Source of the DNA: Microbulbifer aggregans
GTDB taxonomy: Bacteria > Pseudomonadota > Gammaproteobacteria > Pseudomonadales > Cellvibrionaceae
NCBI RefSeq assembly: GCF_020524005.1
Contig: NZ_JAIVKK010000001.1
Span: 744,001 to 808,000, forward strand
Direction of reading: 5' to 3'
Length of the DNA stretch: 64,000 nucleotides
The translations under genes and the position numbers were made by a program. This document shows positions 1 through 8,269 of the stretch, in pieces. Below the pieces are notes generated by a model, which had not been told where the DNA came from, made no database searches, and worked only from the letters and a program-made list of their open reading frames with translations. Each line of letters begins with the position of its first letter. Positions within the stretch are counted from its first letter, which is position 1.

Positions 1-274
1 TAACAGTCAGGTTGCGCTCGCCGAGTTGAACCCGGTCGTTGCGCTGAAGCGGGCAGCTGCCATCTACCAAGCGTCCGTTTACGGCTACCTGGCCGCTTCC
101 CGCAAGGTTGTGCAGTTCAAGGTTTTCCCCGTCAACCACAATTTCAGCATGCAATTTAGCGACAGACGTATCCGACAGTGTCAGGTCGCAACTACTGGCA
201 CGACCGATAGTCACCTTCGGTGCCACCAGCCATACGCTGTGACGACTATCTTTTACGTCGCATAATTTGAGCAT
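1..274 (-). CDS. FHA-domain protein, N-terminal part (runs off the window)
   Basis: The minus strand reads open from an ATG at 274 to the window edge, giving 91 codons without a stop. The translation has the forkhead-associated signature: G24-R25, then CDLTLSD (29-35), S37, H42 and the N66-G67 pair near the end of the visible part. FHA domains bind phosphothreonine peptides. An AAGGA ribosome site precedes the ATG. The gene is divergent from a PP2C phosphatase and a Ser/Thr kinase, so it is probably a reader of that kinase's output, as Fha proteins are in type VI secretion and related systems. The C-terminal part lies outside the window, so extra domains cannot be judged. Confidence 0.85.
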   Translation of the reverse strand, partial: MLKLCDVKDSRHSVWLVAPKVTIGRASSCDLTLSDTSVAKLHAEIVVDGENLELHNLAGSGQVAVNGRLVDGSCPLQRNDRVQLGERNLTV

Positions 275-701
275 TGCCTAGATTTCCTTGAATAGATCCC
301 GCGCCACCCGGGCCCAGCGAGCATTCCCAATACAACGCAACCGCCCTGTTACGGCCGTTTAATGTCGAAGACAATGGGCGTGCAGGCAGGTTACAAGTCT
401 ATAAATGATTCCAGGCCCAGACCGCCCGAAATCGATGAGTTGAGTCTATCACGGAGATTTTCGTTAGCGTGTGATTCGGTTTGCAGCTTACAATGCTGCA
501 AGGCTCTAGTATGGAAGCGTCGGATTTAGCTGTGCTGATCACAAAACGATCTGCGGCAGCGATATTGAAAGTAGCAGGACCTGCACCTGGAAGGCAGTCC
601 CGCTCCTGAATCCGCAAGCTATAGCTGGCTCCACCCGAGGGAACGGGCAGCGTGCGTGGCGCTTTCGAAAATAACGACAGGTAACAGGTAGTTGCATACC
701 A
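275..701. other. Intergenic region between divergent FHA and PP2C genes
   Basis: About 430 bases with no convincing gene. A 37-codon plus-strand reading frame near 493-606 has no family resemblance and is not called. The region must hold the promoters of both divergent units, but I see no clear sigma-70 pair. Confidence 0.5.
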
Positions 702-1682
702 GTGAGTGAAGCCAAAGTACGGGAACGCCCAAGTGGCGTGAGCCACTCCGCAGTACACGTAAACAAGCGCAGCGCGGGGGCCACCCACACCGGATACCGC
801 CGCGATCAGAACGAGGATGCGTTCTGGGGCGACGAAAGCCGGGGTGTATGGGTAGTTGCAGATGGGCTCGGAGGCCACCAGGCGGGAGAGATCGCCAGCC
901 AGACTGTCGTCGAAGAAATTCAACGTTCGTCCGCCACTGACCGTCACTACGAACAGGCACTGAGGCGGGCGCACGCGTTACTGATCGGTGAAGAAAGCAG
1001 CTCGACCGCGATGGGCACCACCGCGGTGGTGGTTGCAGAAGACGGAAACTATTTTCACGTTTACTGGGTTGGCGACAGCCGGGCCTACGTCTGGACGCCG
1101 GCGACACCCGCGGAAAACTCCCAGGAAACAGAATCTACAGCGCCCTCCTCTCCTTCCAATTTTGGCCATCTCACTCAGCTGACCGTTGATCACTCCTATG
1201 TACAGATGTTGGTGGATTCCGGGGCAATCAATGCCGACGAAGCGGCCAACCATCCCAACAAACACGTGATCACCCGCTGCATCGGCGGCTCCGCCAATCC
1301 CGCACTGGAAATCGACCGCGCCTCATTCGCGTGGAAGCCTGGACAAAAACTGCTGATTTGCAGCGATGGACTCAGCAACGATGTCAGCGAATATGAAATA
1401 TGCCAGGTGCTGGCCGAAAATACGGATAACCAGCGCGCGGCCGAACTACTGATTGCCGCGGCACTGGATGCCGGCGGCCGCGACAACATCACCGTGCAAC
1501 TGGTCGGCTCTCCCGAGCAGGCCAAACAATTCTCACAAAATCACGACAGCCGCACAGTCGCCCCGATACACACGTCAGGGCAATCGGCCGCCAGTAACGG
1601 CAAACTTGCGCTCAAACTCGCTACAATTGCAGGGTTTTTGGCAGCCTGTGCTGGCGTCGCCTGGTGGCTGCTACAAGCGTGA
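702..1682 (+). CDS. PP2C-family Ser/Thr protein phosphatase, membrane anchored
   Basis: A 326-residue protein with a GTG start. The metal-dependent phosphatase (PPM/PP2C) motifs are in order: NEDA (37-40), ADGLGGHQAGE (53-63), GDSRAY (124-129), SDGL (221-224) and GRDN (259-262). The aspartates of these motifs coordinate the catalytic Mn/Mg ions. After a linker of about 30 residues comes one hydrophobic helix (about 303-325), so the catalytic domain is probably held on the inner face of the membrane. It lies 38 bases upstream of the kinase gene on the same strand and is probably its antagonist. Bacterial examples with this layout are the PppA and Stp/PrpC proteins; family assignment is firm and the target unknown. 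Confidence 0.93.
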   Translation: MSEAKVRERPSGVSHSAVHVNKRSAGATHTGYRRDQNEDAFWGDESRGVWVVADGLGGHQAGEIASQTVVEEIQRSSATDRHYEQALRRAHALLIGEESSSTAMGTTAVVVAEDGNYFHVYWVGDSRAYVWTPATPAENSQETESTAPSSPSNFGHLTQLTVDHSYVQMLVDSGAINADEAANHPNKHVITRCIGGSANPALEIDRASFAWKPGQKLLICSDGLSNDVSEYEICQVLAENTDNQRAAELLIAAALDAGGRDNITVQLVGSPEQAKQFSQNHDSRTVAPIHTSGQSAASNGKLALKLATIAGFLAACAGVAWWLLQA

Positions 1683-1720
1683 AGCCGGGAATAAAACGGG
1701 AATCTACGGGGAATACTTGA

Positions 1721-4123
1721 ATGGAAGTTGTCAGCACGGGTGCTGCCTCACTGGAAATTCCCGGTTACCAGATCCTGAAGAAGATCAATCAGGGTGGCAT
1801 GTCTACCGTCTACCTCGCTACCCAGCGCAGTATGGGGCGGCAGGTGGCACTGAAAGTCATGTCCCCGGTTCTGAACGCCGACCCCATTTTCAGCGAACGC
1901 TTTCAGCGCGAAGCCAACATCGTCGGACAGCTGTCGCACCCCAATATCGTCGCCATTCACGATATCGGCCGTTACCGCAGCCTCAACTATATCGCCATGG
2001 ACTATCTGCCCGGCGGATCGGTAGCAGACGCGCTGACGAAGGGCGCAATTGAGCCCCTGGAAGCCCTGCACATCACCCGACAGATTGCGATGGCGCTGGA
2101 TCATGCGAGCAACAAGGGGTACGTGCACCGGGACCTCAAACCGGAAAATATCCTCTTTCGCGAAGACGGTTCCGCCGTTCTAACCGATTTCGGGGTCGCC
2201 CGCGCAGTGGCGCGCACTACCCGTATGACCAATACCGGCATGGTAGTGGGCACACCCCATTACATGAGCCCGGAACAAGCGCGTGGCGCAGCCGTGGACG
2301 GACGTGCGGATCTCTACAGCCTGGGCGTTGTATTCTACGAAATGCTCACCAGCGCAGTACCCTTTCAGGCGGAAGAAGCCGTAGCGATCGCGATCAAGCA
2401 TTTAACCGACCCCATTCCCAGGTTGCCCGCGCGCCACTCTCTGTACCAGGGACTGATCGACCGTTTTCTCGCCAAAGACCCCGAGCAACGTTTTCAACGG
2501 GGGCTTGATGTTGTCGATGCCATTGATCAACTGCTACACGCGATAGACGGCAAAACGCCGACTACGCCAACCAAACTCAACAATACCTCCGTCCGTGTTT
2601 CAAGCTTGCTCCGCGCGCTGGTGATGACCCTGTACGGCACCCTGTGTGATCGCCTTGCCGCTGCCTGGGCCCGCTGGCGCGACAAACCCGTACACGAAAA
2701 CAGCGGCCGCGCCGAACAGCAAACCATACTCCGCATCCAGCAGGTCATGCAGCAGGCACAACCTGTGAAACGACGTTCATGGCTGTTGGGAATCACCGCC
2801 TGTACCAGTGTCATCTTTGCCTGGGTTCTATTCAGCCTGATCAGCAACAAATTCTCCTGGAAGACCGAGTCCGAAATCGTGGACGATGCGGCCGGTATCA
2901 CGTCACAGCTGTTGTTACCTGAGCCCGGCGCTGATGCCGAGAAACTGCCAGGGCCGATTCAGGACCAACAGACAGCCACCTCGGGCGCTATATTGCGCAC
3001 GGCAACACCTGCCCCGCAGACCGTGGAAGCCCCGCAAGAGCCAGTGGCAGACGCCCCCCTGGTGGTCCACGCCACACAGGCAGATGATGAAGCTGCCAGT
3101 ATCGCGCCCGCGCAGCGGGAGCCGGCAACGGATACCACAGCGGCGAGCGACCAGGAACAAGTGGAAGTGCAGCCGGAAACCTACTCACTCACGGTATCCG
3201 CCAAGCCTACGGGCGCACGCATTCGTATTATGAATATTGCGCCGCGATATACCCCCGGAATTGACCTGCCTCCGGGGCGCTACGATGTGGAAATCAGCAA
3301 GCCCGGTTACGACATTCTGCGACGCTGGATCGAAGTGGATGATGCCGATGTAACACTGGCCGTGGAGCTTGAACGCAAATACATGGGGGGGCGTAAATTC
3401 CAGTCTCCGCTCAAAAGTGGCGGCAGAGGACCGGAAATGATCGTGGTGGAAGCTGGTAACTTCACCATGGGGAATGATCGACGCCCGTTTACCAGCCCGG
3501 CACACAAAGTCACCATTAGAAGACCCTTCGCCATCGCCGCCCACGAAACTACGTTCGCGGACTACGACCGGTTCGCCAAGGCCACCGAGCGCCCCCTGCC
3601 GAACGATGCCGGCTGGGGGCGCGGCAACCGCCCCGTGGTCAACATAAGCTGGAATGACGCGCAGGAATATGCGACGTGGCTAAGCAAACAGACGGGCCAG
3701 AAGTATCGCCTGGCCAGTGAAGCGGAGTGGGAGTATGCGGCTCGCGCCGCTACCGATACACCATTCTGGTGGGGCAACGGTAGCGCCAGAGGCAAAGCAA
3801 ATTGTCGTCGCGGCTGTGCCAGCGAGTTTAATACCCTGTTTTCGGTAGCAAGTGCACCCGTGGGCAATTACAAGGCCAACGAGTTTGGCCTTTTTGATAC
3901 CGCCGGCAACGTTGCCGAATGGGTACAGGACTGCTTTCTCGGCGACTACAGCAATCACCGCGCTGACGCACGCCCGGTGCAAATCAAAAACTGTGAGCTG
4001 CGCGCTGTACGCGGCGGCTCCATGCGCGAGCCACTACGCAATATCAGCTCGGACTACCGGACCGGCCTGAACGAAAAGGCCTCGTCGAAAGAAGTTGGGG
4101 TTCGCCTGGTTATGGAGCTCTGA
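1721..4123 (+). CDS. Membrane Ser/Thr kinase with PEGA and FGE-sulfatase-like C-terminal domains
   Basis: An 800-residue protein. Residues about 16-275 form a Hanks-type kinase: glycine-rich loop NQGGMSTVY, lysine K45 in VALKVM, catalytic HRDLKPEN with D138, DFG at 156-158 and a GTPHYMSPEQ activation segment. One transmembrane helix (about 354-378) separates the cytoplasmic kinase from the outer part: an acidic, Pro/Ala-rich linker, a PEGA-like domain (about 487-555) and an FGE-sulfatase-like domain (about 571-800) starting VVEAGNFTMG and ending GVRLVMEL. Such domains are common in bacteria as ligand-binding C-type-lectin-like folds, not as true formylglycine enzymes. A signal sensed outside the membrane may control the kinase. 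The gene forms an operon with the PP2C phosphatase. The substrate is unknown; the divergent FHA protein is a candidate partner. Confidence 0.92.
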   Translation: MEVVSTGAASLEIPGYQILKKINQGGMSTVYLATQRSMGRQVALKVMSPVLNADPIFSERFQREANIVGQLSHPNIVAIHDIGRYRSLNYIAMDYLPGGSVADALTKGAIEPLEALHITRQIAMALDHASNKGYVHRDLKPENILFREDGSAVLTDFGVARAVARTTRMTNTGMVVGTPHYMSPEQARGAAVDGRADLYSLGVVFYEMLTSAVPFQAEEAVAIAIKHLTDPIPRLPARHSLYQGLIDRFLAKDPEQRFQRGLDVVDAIDQLLHAIDGKTPTTPTKLNNTSVRVSSLLRALVMTLYGTLCDRLAAAWARWRDKPVHENSGRAEQQTILRIQQVMQQAQPVKRRSWLLGITACTSVIFAWVLFSLISNKFSWKTESEIVDDAAGITSQLLLPEPGADAEKLPGPIQDQQTATSGAILRTATPAPQTVEAPQEPVADAPLVVHATQADDEAASIAPAQREPATDTTAASDQEQVEVQPETYSLTVSAKPTGARIRIMNIAPRYTPGIDLPPGRYDVEISKPGYDILRRWIEVDDADVTLAVELERKYMGGRKFQSPLKSGGRGPEMIVVEAGNFTMGNDRRPFTSPAHKVTIRRPFAIAAHETTFADYDRFAKATERPLPNDAGWGRGNRPVVNISWNDAQEYATWLSKQTGQKYRLASEAEWEYAARAATDTPFWWGNGSARGKANCRRGCASEFNTLFSVASAPVGNYKANEFGLFDTAGNVAEWVQDCFLGDYSNHRADARPVQIKNCELRAVRGGSMREPLRNISSDYRTGLNEKASSKEVGVRLVMEL

Positions 4124-4213
4124 TCCCCGTTCCGATCAAAGCCCCAACTCCAGGTTTTCCCGGCAGTGTCGCCGTCCGGACTTCACCTGCCCCCGTTAAC
4201 CCACTGATCCCTG

Positions 4214-6409
4214 TTACTCGCCTTTCCGACTGATTTCCCAGACATTGTGGATTTTGGGATTGCGCTGGAAATCCTTATCCAACAGCTTGGCCGACAGGTT
4301 TTCTACCACATAGGTCTCCAGAATCTGCTCGTCCATCTTGAAACTGCGCAGATTATTGGAAAACAGCAGCTTGCCGCCCGGTGCCAACAGCGCCATGCAC
4401 TGCTCAATCAATTTGACGTGATCTCGCTGGATATCCAGGACGCCGCGCATCTTCGCCGAATTCGAAAACGTCGGGGGATCCAGAAAAATGACCCCGTAAT
4501 GCCCTCGGCGATTTTGCTGTGCCGCTTCAAGCCACTGCAGGCAGTCAGCCTCAATCAACTGATGACGGTATGCGTCCAGGCCGTTTTGGCGGAAGTTCCG
4601 CTGCGCCCAACCCTGGTAGGTCTTCGACATATCCACGCTGGTGCTTTCGGTACAGCCACCCAGATAAGCCTGCACCGTTGCCGTTGCGGTATAGCAAAAC
4701 AGGTTGAGCAGCTTCTTGTCCGCGGCCACTTTTCTCAGGTACTGCCTGACCGGACGGTGATCCAGGAACAGCCCCGTATCCAGGTAATCCCAGAGGTTGA
4801 TCTCGAGCTGCGCTCCGTATTCATCAACCCAGAAGGTACCCGCACTGGCGTCGCGCTTCTGATACTGGCTGCCACTTTCTTTATGGCTGTGACGGCGGCG
4901 CTCTTTGATTGACACCTGACGTGCCGGCAACTCCAACACATGACGGGTAGCCCGCACCAGGTCTGCGAGCCGGGTACGCGCTTTGCCTTCCGGAATATTC
5001 GCTGGGGCTCGATACTCCTGAATGTGCGCAAACTTCTCACCTTCAAGCGACTGGTAAATATCAATAGCGGCCGAATACTCAGGCAGGTCCGCATCGTACA
5101 GTCGGTAGCAGCTGATACCGTTTTTGTTGGCCCATTTGCCGATATTTCGCAGGTTTTTCTGCAACCGGTTGGCGACCATCTGCGCCTCTTCATTCAGCGG
5201 CCGCGCGGGCTTGCCACCCTCTCCCGCCTGTCCGCCGGTGCTGGCATGTACATCAAACAGCAACAGCTGGCTCGGGATGCTGCCGTTGAACAGTTTGTAC
5301 TGCTTGTGTGATCGCAACCCCATGTTGTGGCAAAGCTCGGGGTTTCCGGTAAACACCCCTGCTCGCCAGCCGGCAAATTCCTGTTTTAATTGCGCCCCCA
5401 GCTCTGCATAGGTTTCCCGCAGTGCCTCCTGCTCACCCAGGCGCTCGCCATACGGCGGGTTGGTCAAAACCAGCCCGGGCTTGATTTCCCGGTGGCTCGG
5501 CGCCTTGAAGGCATTCACCGGGCGACAACTAACGCGAACAAACTTCTCCACACCCGCACGGGCAATATTGGACTCGGCCGCAAACAGCACCTTGGCATCG
5601 GCGTCGTAACCACGAATCTCCGGCAATTCCAGCTCCAACCCGGCACTGCGACGCTGCAGGGCTTCTTCCCGCAAGCCTAGCCAGATATCGTTCTGATGAT
5701 TCAACCAGCGCTCAAAACCAAAACTTTCCCGCAGTAACCCGGGAGCGATATCCGCGGCCATCAGGGCAGCTTCGATCAATATGGTTCCCGAGCCACACAT
5801 GGGATCCAGCAAGGCTCCGCCATCTTTCGCAATCTCGGGCCAGCCGCTGCGCAACAGCAATGCCGCTGCGAGGTTTTCCTTCAGGGGCGCCGCACCAATG
5901 TGCGTACGATATCCGCGCCGGTGGAGACTATCCCCAGTCAGGTCTATTGCTACCTCCAGGTTGTCGCGGTGCAACCGCAACATCACGGAAAGATCCGGGT
6001 CGCGCTTGTCGACATCCGGGCGCGCACCGGTTGTATTGCGCAACCGGTCAACAATGGCATCCTTCGCCTTCTGAGCACCAAACTGGCTGTTGCGGATTTC
6101 CTGATTAGTCCCGGAAAACTGCACCCAAAGAATGCCTGTGGGACTGATATGCTCCTCCCACGGCAGGGCCACTACCGTGTTGTACAGATCTTCGGCCCCG
6201 GAGATTCGGGCCTGTCCGAGATTCAGGAGTACGCGGTTAGCCAACCGGCTCCAGAGGCAAACGCGGTATGCCGTTTTCAGAGGGCCGGAAAAGCGCACAG
6301 CGGCTGGCTGCTCCCGCTCAACTTGCGCACCCAGGTTACGCAATTCTTCAGCCAGCACGTTTTCCAGGCCTTTCGGGCAAGTAGCGGTAAATTTGAACTC
6401 TACGGTCAA
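4214..6409 (-). CDS. rlmL: Bifunctional 23S rRNA methyltransferase RlmKL
   Basis: A 731-residue fusion that modifies 23S rRNA: the N-terminal half makes m2G2445 (RlmL) and the C-terminal half m7G2069 (RlmK). An N-terminal THUMP-type RNA-binding region (roughly 50-155) is followed by a first Rossmann methyltransferase with DPMCGSGT and the catalytic NPPYGERLG motif near residue 316. The second methyltransferase has LLNLFCYTATATV near 570 and FLDPPTFSNS near 640. Length and order match the gammaproteobacterial fusion. The start is a TTG, chosen because it begins the conserved N-terminus (FTATCPKGLENVLAEEL) and no ATG is nearby. The gene is convergent with the kinase gene and monocistronic. Confidence 0.95.
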   Translation of the reverse strand: MTVEFKFTATCPKGLENVLAEELRNLGAQVEREQPAAVRFSGPLKTAYRVCLWSRLANRVLLNLGQARISGAEDLYNTVVALPWEEHISPTGILWVQFSGTNQEIRNSQFGAQKAKDAIVDRLRNTTGARPDVDKRDPDLSVMLRLHRDNLEVAIDLTGDSLHRRGYRTHIGAAPLKENLAAALLLRSGWPEIAKDGGALLDPMCGSGTILIEAALMAADIAPGLLRESFGFERWLNHQNDIWLGLREEALQRRSAGLELELPEIRGYDADAKVLFAAESNIARAGVEKFVRVSCRPVNAFKAPSHREIKPGLVLTNPPYGERLGEQEALRETYAELGAQLKQEFAGWRAGVFTGNPELCHNMGLRSHKQYKLFNGSIPSQLLLFDVHASTGGQAGEGGKPARPLNEEAQMVANRLQKNLRNIGKWANKNGISCYRLYDADLPEYSAAIDIYQSLEGEKFAHIQEYRAPANIPEGKARTRLADLVRATRHVLELPARQVSIKERRRHSHKESGSQYQKRDASAGTFWVDEYGAQLEINLWDYLDTGLFLDHRPVRQYLRKVAADKKLLNLFCYTATATVQAYLGGCTESTSVDMSKTYQGWAQRNFRQNGLDAYRHQLIEADCLQWLEAAQQNRRGHYGVIFLDPPTFSNSAKMRGVLDIQRDHVKLIEQCMALLAPGGKLLFSNNLRSFKMDEQILETYVVENLSAKLLDKDFQRNPKIHNVWEISRKGE

Positions 6410-6864
6410 GGGAGTCTTCTCAGTCAGCGGTTAATTGCCATTTTGGCAAAGACAGGCTGGCCGTTCTGGCCAGGTGGTACTCAGGTGGCGCAAGCATACC
6501 CTAAACAGGTATCACATTTCCTCTTGCCATCTTGGTAGGCGATACGATTTCCTCACCTAGATGATTTTCTCCTAACACTGCAGTTTTTCAGAAAAAACCG
6601 TTCGTTCCGCCGCCAGCACTATTCTGTTTAACTGCAGGGGTTCTCGCTTTGGCCGTTCCACAATAAGCTGGAAAACGGGCAATCGGGAATTATCCGGGTT
6701 GAGTTACCCAACCGAGTTACCCAGCTAAGGAGAACATTACATCGATACCGCGCTGGGCTAGTGATAACGCTGGTTCGGCACCGACAATAAACGCGCGAAG
6801 GCTTAGCTGAATATACAGCCACACGACGCGTATTGATTGAATGAAAGTTCGAGGTACATCATCG
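6410..6864. other. Intergenic region upstream of rlmKL and rmf
   Basis: About 455 bases between two divergent genes with no convincing coding frame. A 10-base direct repeat, GAGTTACCCA, occurs at 6701-6710 and 6714-6723 (13-base period). It lies about 140 bases upstream of the rmf start and could be a regulator site, but nothing else supports that. Long untranslated leaders are common for stationary-phase genes such as rmf. Confidence 0.4.
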
Positions 6865-7068
6865 ATGAAACGCCAAAAACGTAATCCCTCCGACCGCGCA
6901 TTCCACAAAGGTTACGTAGCCGCTATGGAAGGCAGGAATCACGACAGTTGCCCGTACGAGATGGAGTCACTCCATCAGGAGTGGGTCAACGGCTGGCGGC
7001 AGGGGCGGCAGGATTACTGGAGCGGCTTCGGGCCAGCAGCACAGGCACAACGAATTGCCAATCTCTGA
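6865..7068 (+). CDS. rmf: Ribosome modulation factor RMF
   Basis: A 67-residue basic protein starting MKRQKRNPSDRAF, with CPYEM and WVNGWRQGRQDY in the positions expected of RMF. RMF dimerises 70S ribosomes into inactive 100S particles in stationary phase or stress. An upstream in-frame ATG at 6841 would add eight residues, but the only good ribosome site (GAGGT, 6851-6855) lies between the two, so 6865 is the real start and matches the MKRQKR start of the Escherichia coli protein. The C-terminus is slightly longer than in E. coli. A strong terminator follows. Confidence 0.93.
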   Translation: MKRQKRNPSDRAFHKGYVAAMEGRNHDSCPYEMESLHQEWVNGWRQGRQDYWSGFGPAAQAQRIANL

Positions 7069-7090
7069 TAGCTAACAAGCATACCTAAAG

Positions 7091-7118
7091 AAAAATCCCG
7101 GGCGGGCCCGGGATTTTT
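7091..7118. terminator. Bidirectional rho-independent terminator between rmf and pyrD
   Basis: A perfect GC-rich inverted repeat (stem about 12 bp, centre ATCCCGGGC/GCCCGGGAT) is flanked by A5 on the left and T5 on the right. It can therefore end transcription from both convergent genes. Confidence 0.93.
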
Positions 7119-7148
7119 CTAGTGACGGCAGTACCGGAAAAATACCGA

Positions 7149-8189
7149 CTATCTGGCAACTGCGCGCCCTTGATGCAGCTTGGCAATCGCCTCTGCAGCC
7201 TCGCGAATCACCGCCGGCCCCCGGTAAATAAATCCAGAATAGATCTGTACCGCCGTAGCCCCGGCACGGATTTTATCGGCCGCGCTCTCGCCATCAAAAA
7301 TACCGCCAACACCTATGATGGGTATCCGGCCATTTAATTCCGCAGACAATTTGCGGATGACTTCCGTCGAGCGCTGAGTCAGTGGCCGCCCACTCAAGCC
7401 GCCCTCTTCCGTCCCATGCGCCATGCCTGCCACAGAAGATTTATCAACGGTCGTGTTCGTCGCGATCACGCCGTCAATGCCATACTCGAGAAACGACTTC
7501 GCCACTTGCTCAATGGCTTCATCATCCATATCCGGCGCAATCTTTACAGCCAGGGGCACATAGCGATCATGTTCTTCGGCAAGCTCGCTCTGCTTTTCTT
7601 TCAGGACTGCCAGCAGCTGGTTCAGGCTATCGCCAAATTGCAGGTCTCTCAGGCCCTTGGTGTTGGGGGAAGACACATTCGCGGTAATGTAGTCTGCGTA
7701 TGCATACACCTTCTCCATACATAGACAATAATCGTCTGCAGCCTTTTCAACCGGGGTATCAAAATTTTTGCCGACATTGATTCCGAGCACGCCGGAGTAA
7801 CGCCGATGTTTGACCCGCTCCAGCAAATAATCGACACCAAGGTTGTTGAAACCCATCCGGTTGATAATGGCCTCGGCTTCGGGCAGGCGGAATAAGCGTG
7901 GCTGCGGATTGCCCGGCTGCGGGCGCGGTGTAACGGTACCCACTTCCACAAAGCCGAATCCAAGCGCCCCCAACCCGTTGAAGGCCTGGGCATTCTTGTC
8001 CAGCCCTGCTGCCAATCCAACCGGGTTGGGCAGGGTCAGCCCCATCAGCTCGACAGGGTCATCGGGGATGCTTTTGGTAAACAGGGACATCAGACCAAGG
8101 CGCTCGGCAGCGCCAATGGCATCAATAGAAAGATGGTGAACCCGCTCCGGGTCCAGCGCAAACAGGGCTTTGCGCAACAGGTCGTACAT
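7149..8189 (-). CDS. pyrD: Dihydroorotate dehydrogenase (quinone), class 2
   Basis: A 346-residue protein that oxidises dihydroorotate to orotate in pyrimidine synthesis, passing electrons to quinone at the inner membrane. Class 2 features are the N-terminal helical membrane-association segment ([20 protein letters not shown]), [12 protein letters not shown], the substrate-binding [14 protein letters not shown] loop with its catalytic serine region, IATNTTV and the FMN-phosphate site GVGGI. Length is typical. It starts at an ATG. It is convergent with rmf and lies 80 bases from gdhB, separated by a strong hairpin, so it is probably transcribed alone. Confidence 0.96.
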   Translation of the reverse strand: MYDLLRKALFALDPERVHHLSIDAIGAAERLGLMSLFTKSIPDDPVELMGLTLPNPVGLAAGLDKNAQAFNGLGALGFGFVEVGTVTPRPQPGNPQPRLFRLPEAEAIINRMGFNNLGVDYLLERVKHRRYSGVLGINVGKNFDTPVEKAADDYCLCMEKVYAYADYITANVSSPNTKGLRDLQFGDSLNQLLAVLKEKQSELAEEHDRYVPLAVKIAPDMDDEAIEQVAKSFLEYGIDGVIATNTTVDKSSVAGMAHGTEEGGLSGRPLTQRSTEVIRKLSAELNGRIPIIGVGGIFDGESAADKIRAGATAVQIYSGFIYRGPAVIREAAEAIAKLHQGRAVAR

Positions 8190-8215
8190 GGGCTTCCTTT
8201 ATATATGGTTGGTTC

Positions 8216-8247
8216 GCCGGGCAGGCGATATTAGCGCCCTGCCCGGC
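8216..8247 (-). terminator. Hairpin downstream of gdhB
   Basis: GCCGGGCAGG and CCTGCCCGGC form a 10-bp GC-rich stem just after the gdhB stop. There is no T-tract on the minus strand, so it may be a weak terminator or an mRNA-stabilising hairpin. Confidence 0.5.
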
Positions 8248-8269
8248 TTACTGCGGCGACAATCGTCAC

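Noticed and set aside
26-265. Plus-strand frame of 79 codons at the left edge
   Set aside because: It is the opposite strand of the FHA-domain gene, which has clear motifs.
3433-4123. Formylglycine-generating enzyme activity of the kinase C-terminus
   Set aside because: FGE-like folds on kinases usually bind ligands; I cannot see the copper-binding cysteine pair of true FGE.
6841-6864. Upstream ATG of rmf
   Set aside because: The ribosome site lies between it and the ATG at 6865, and RMF proteins begin MKRQKR.
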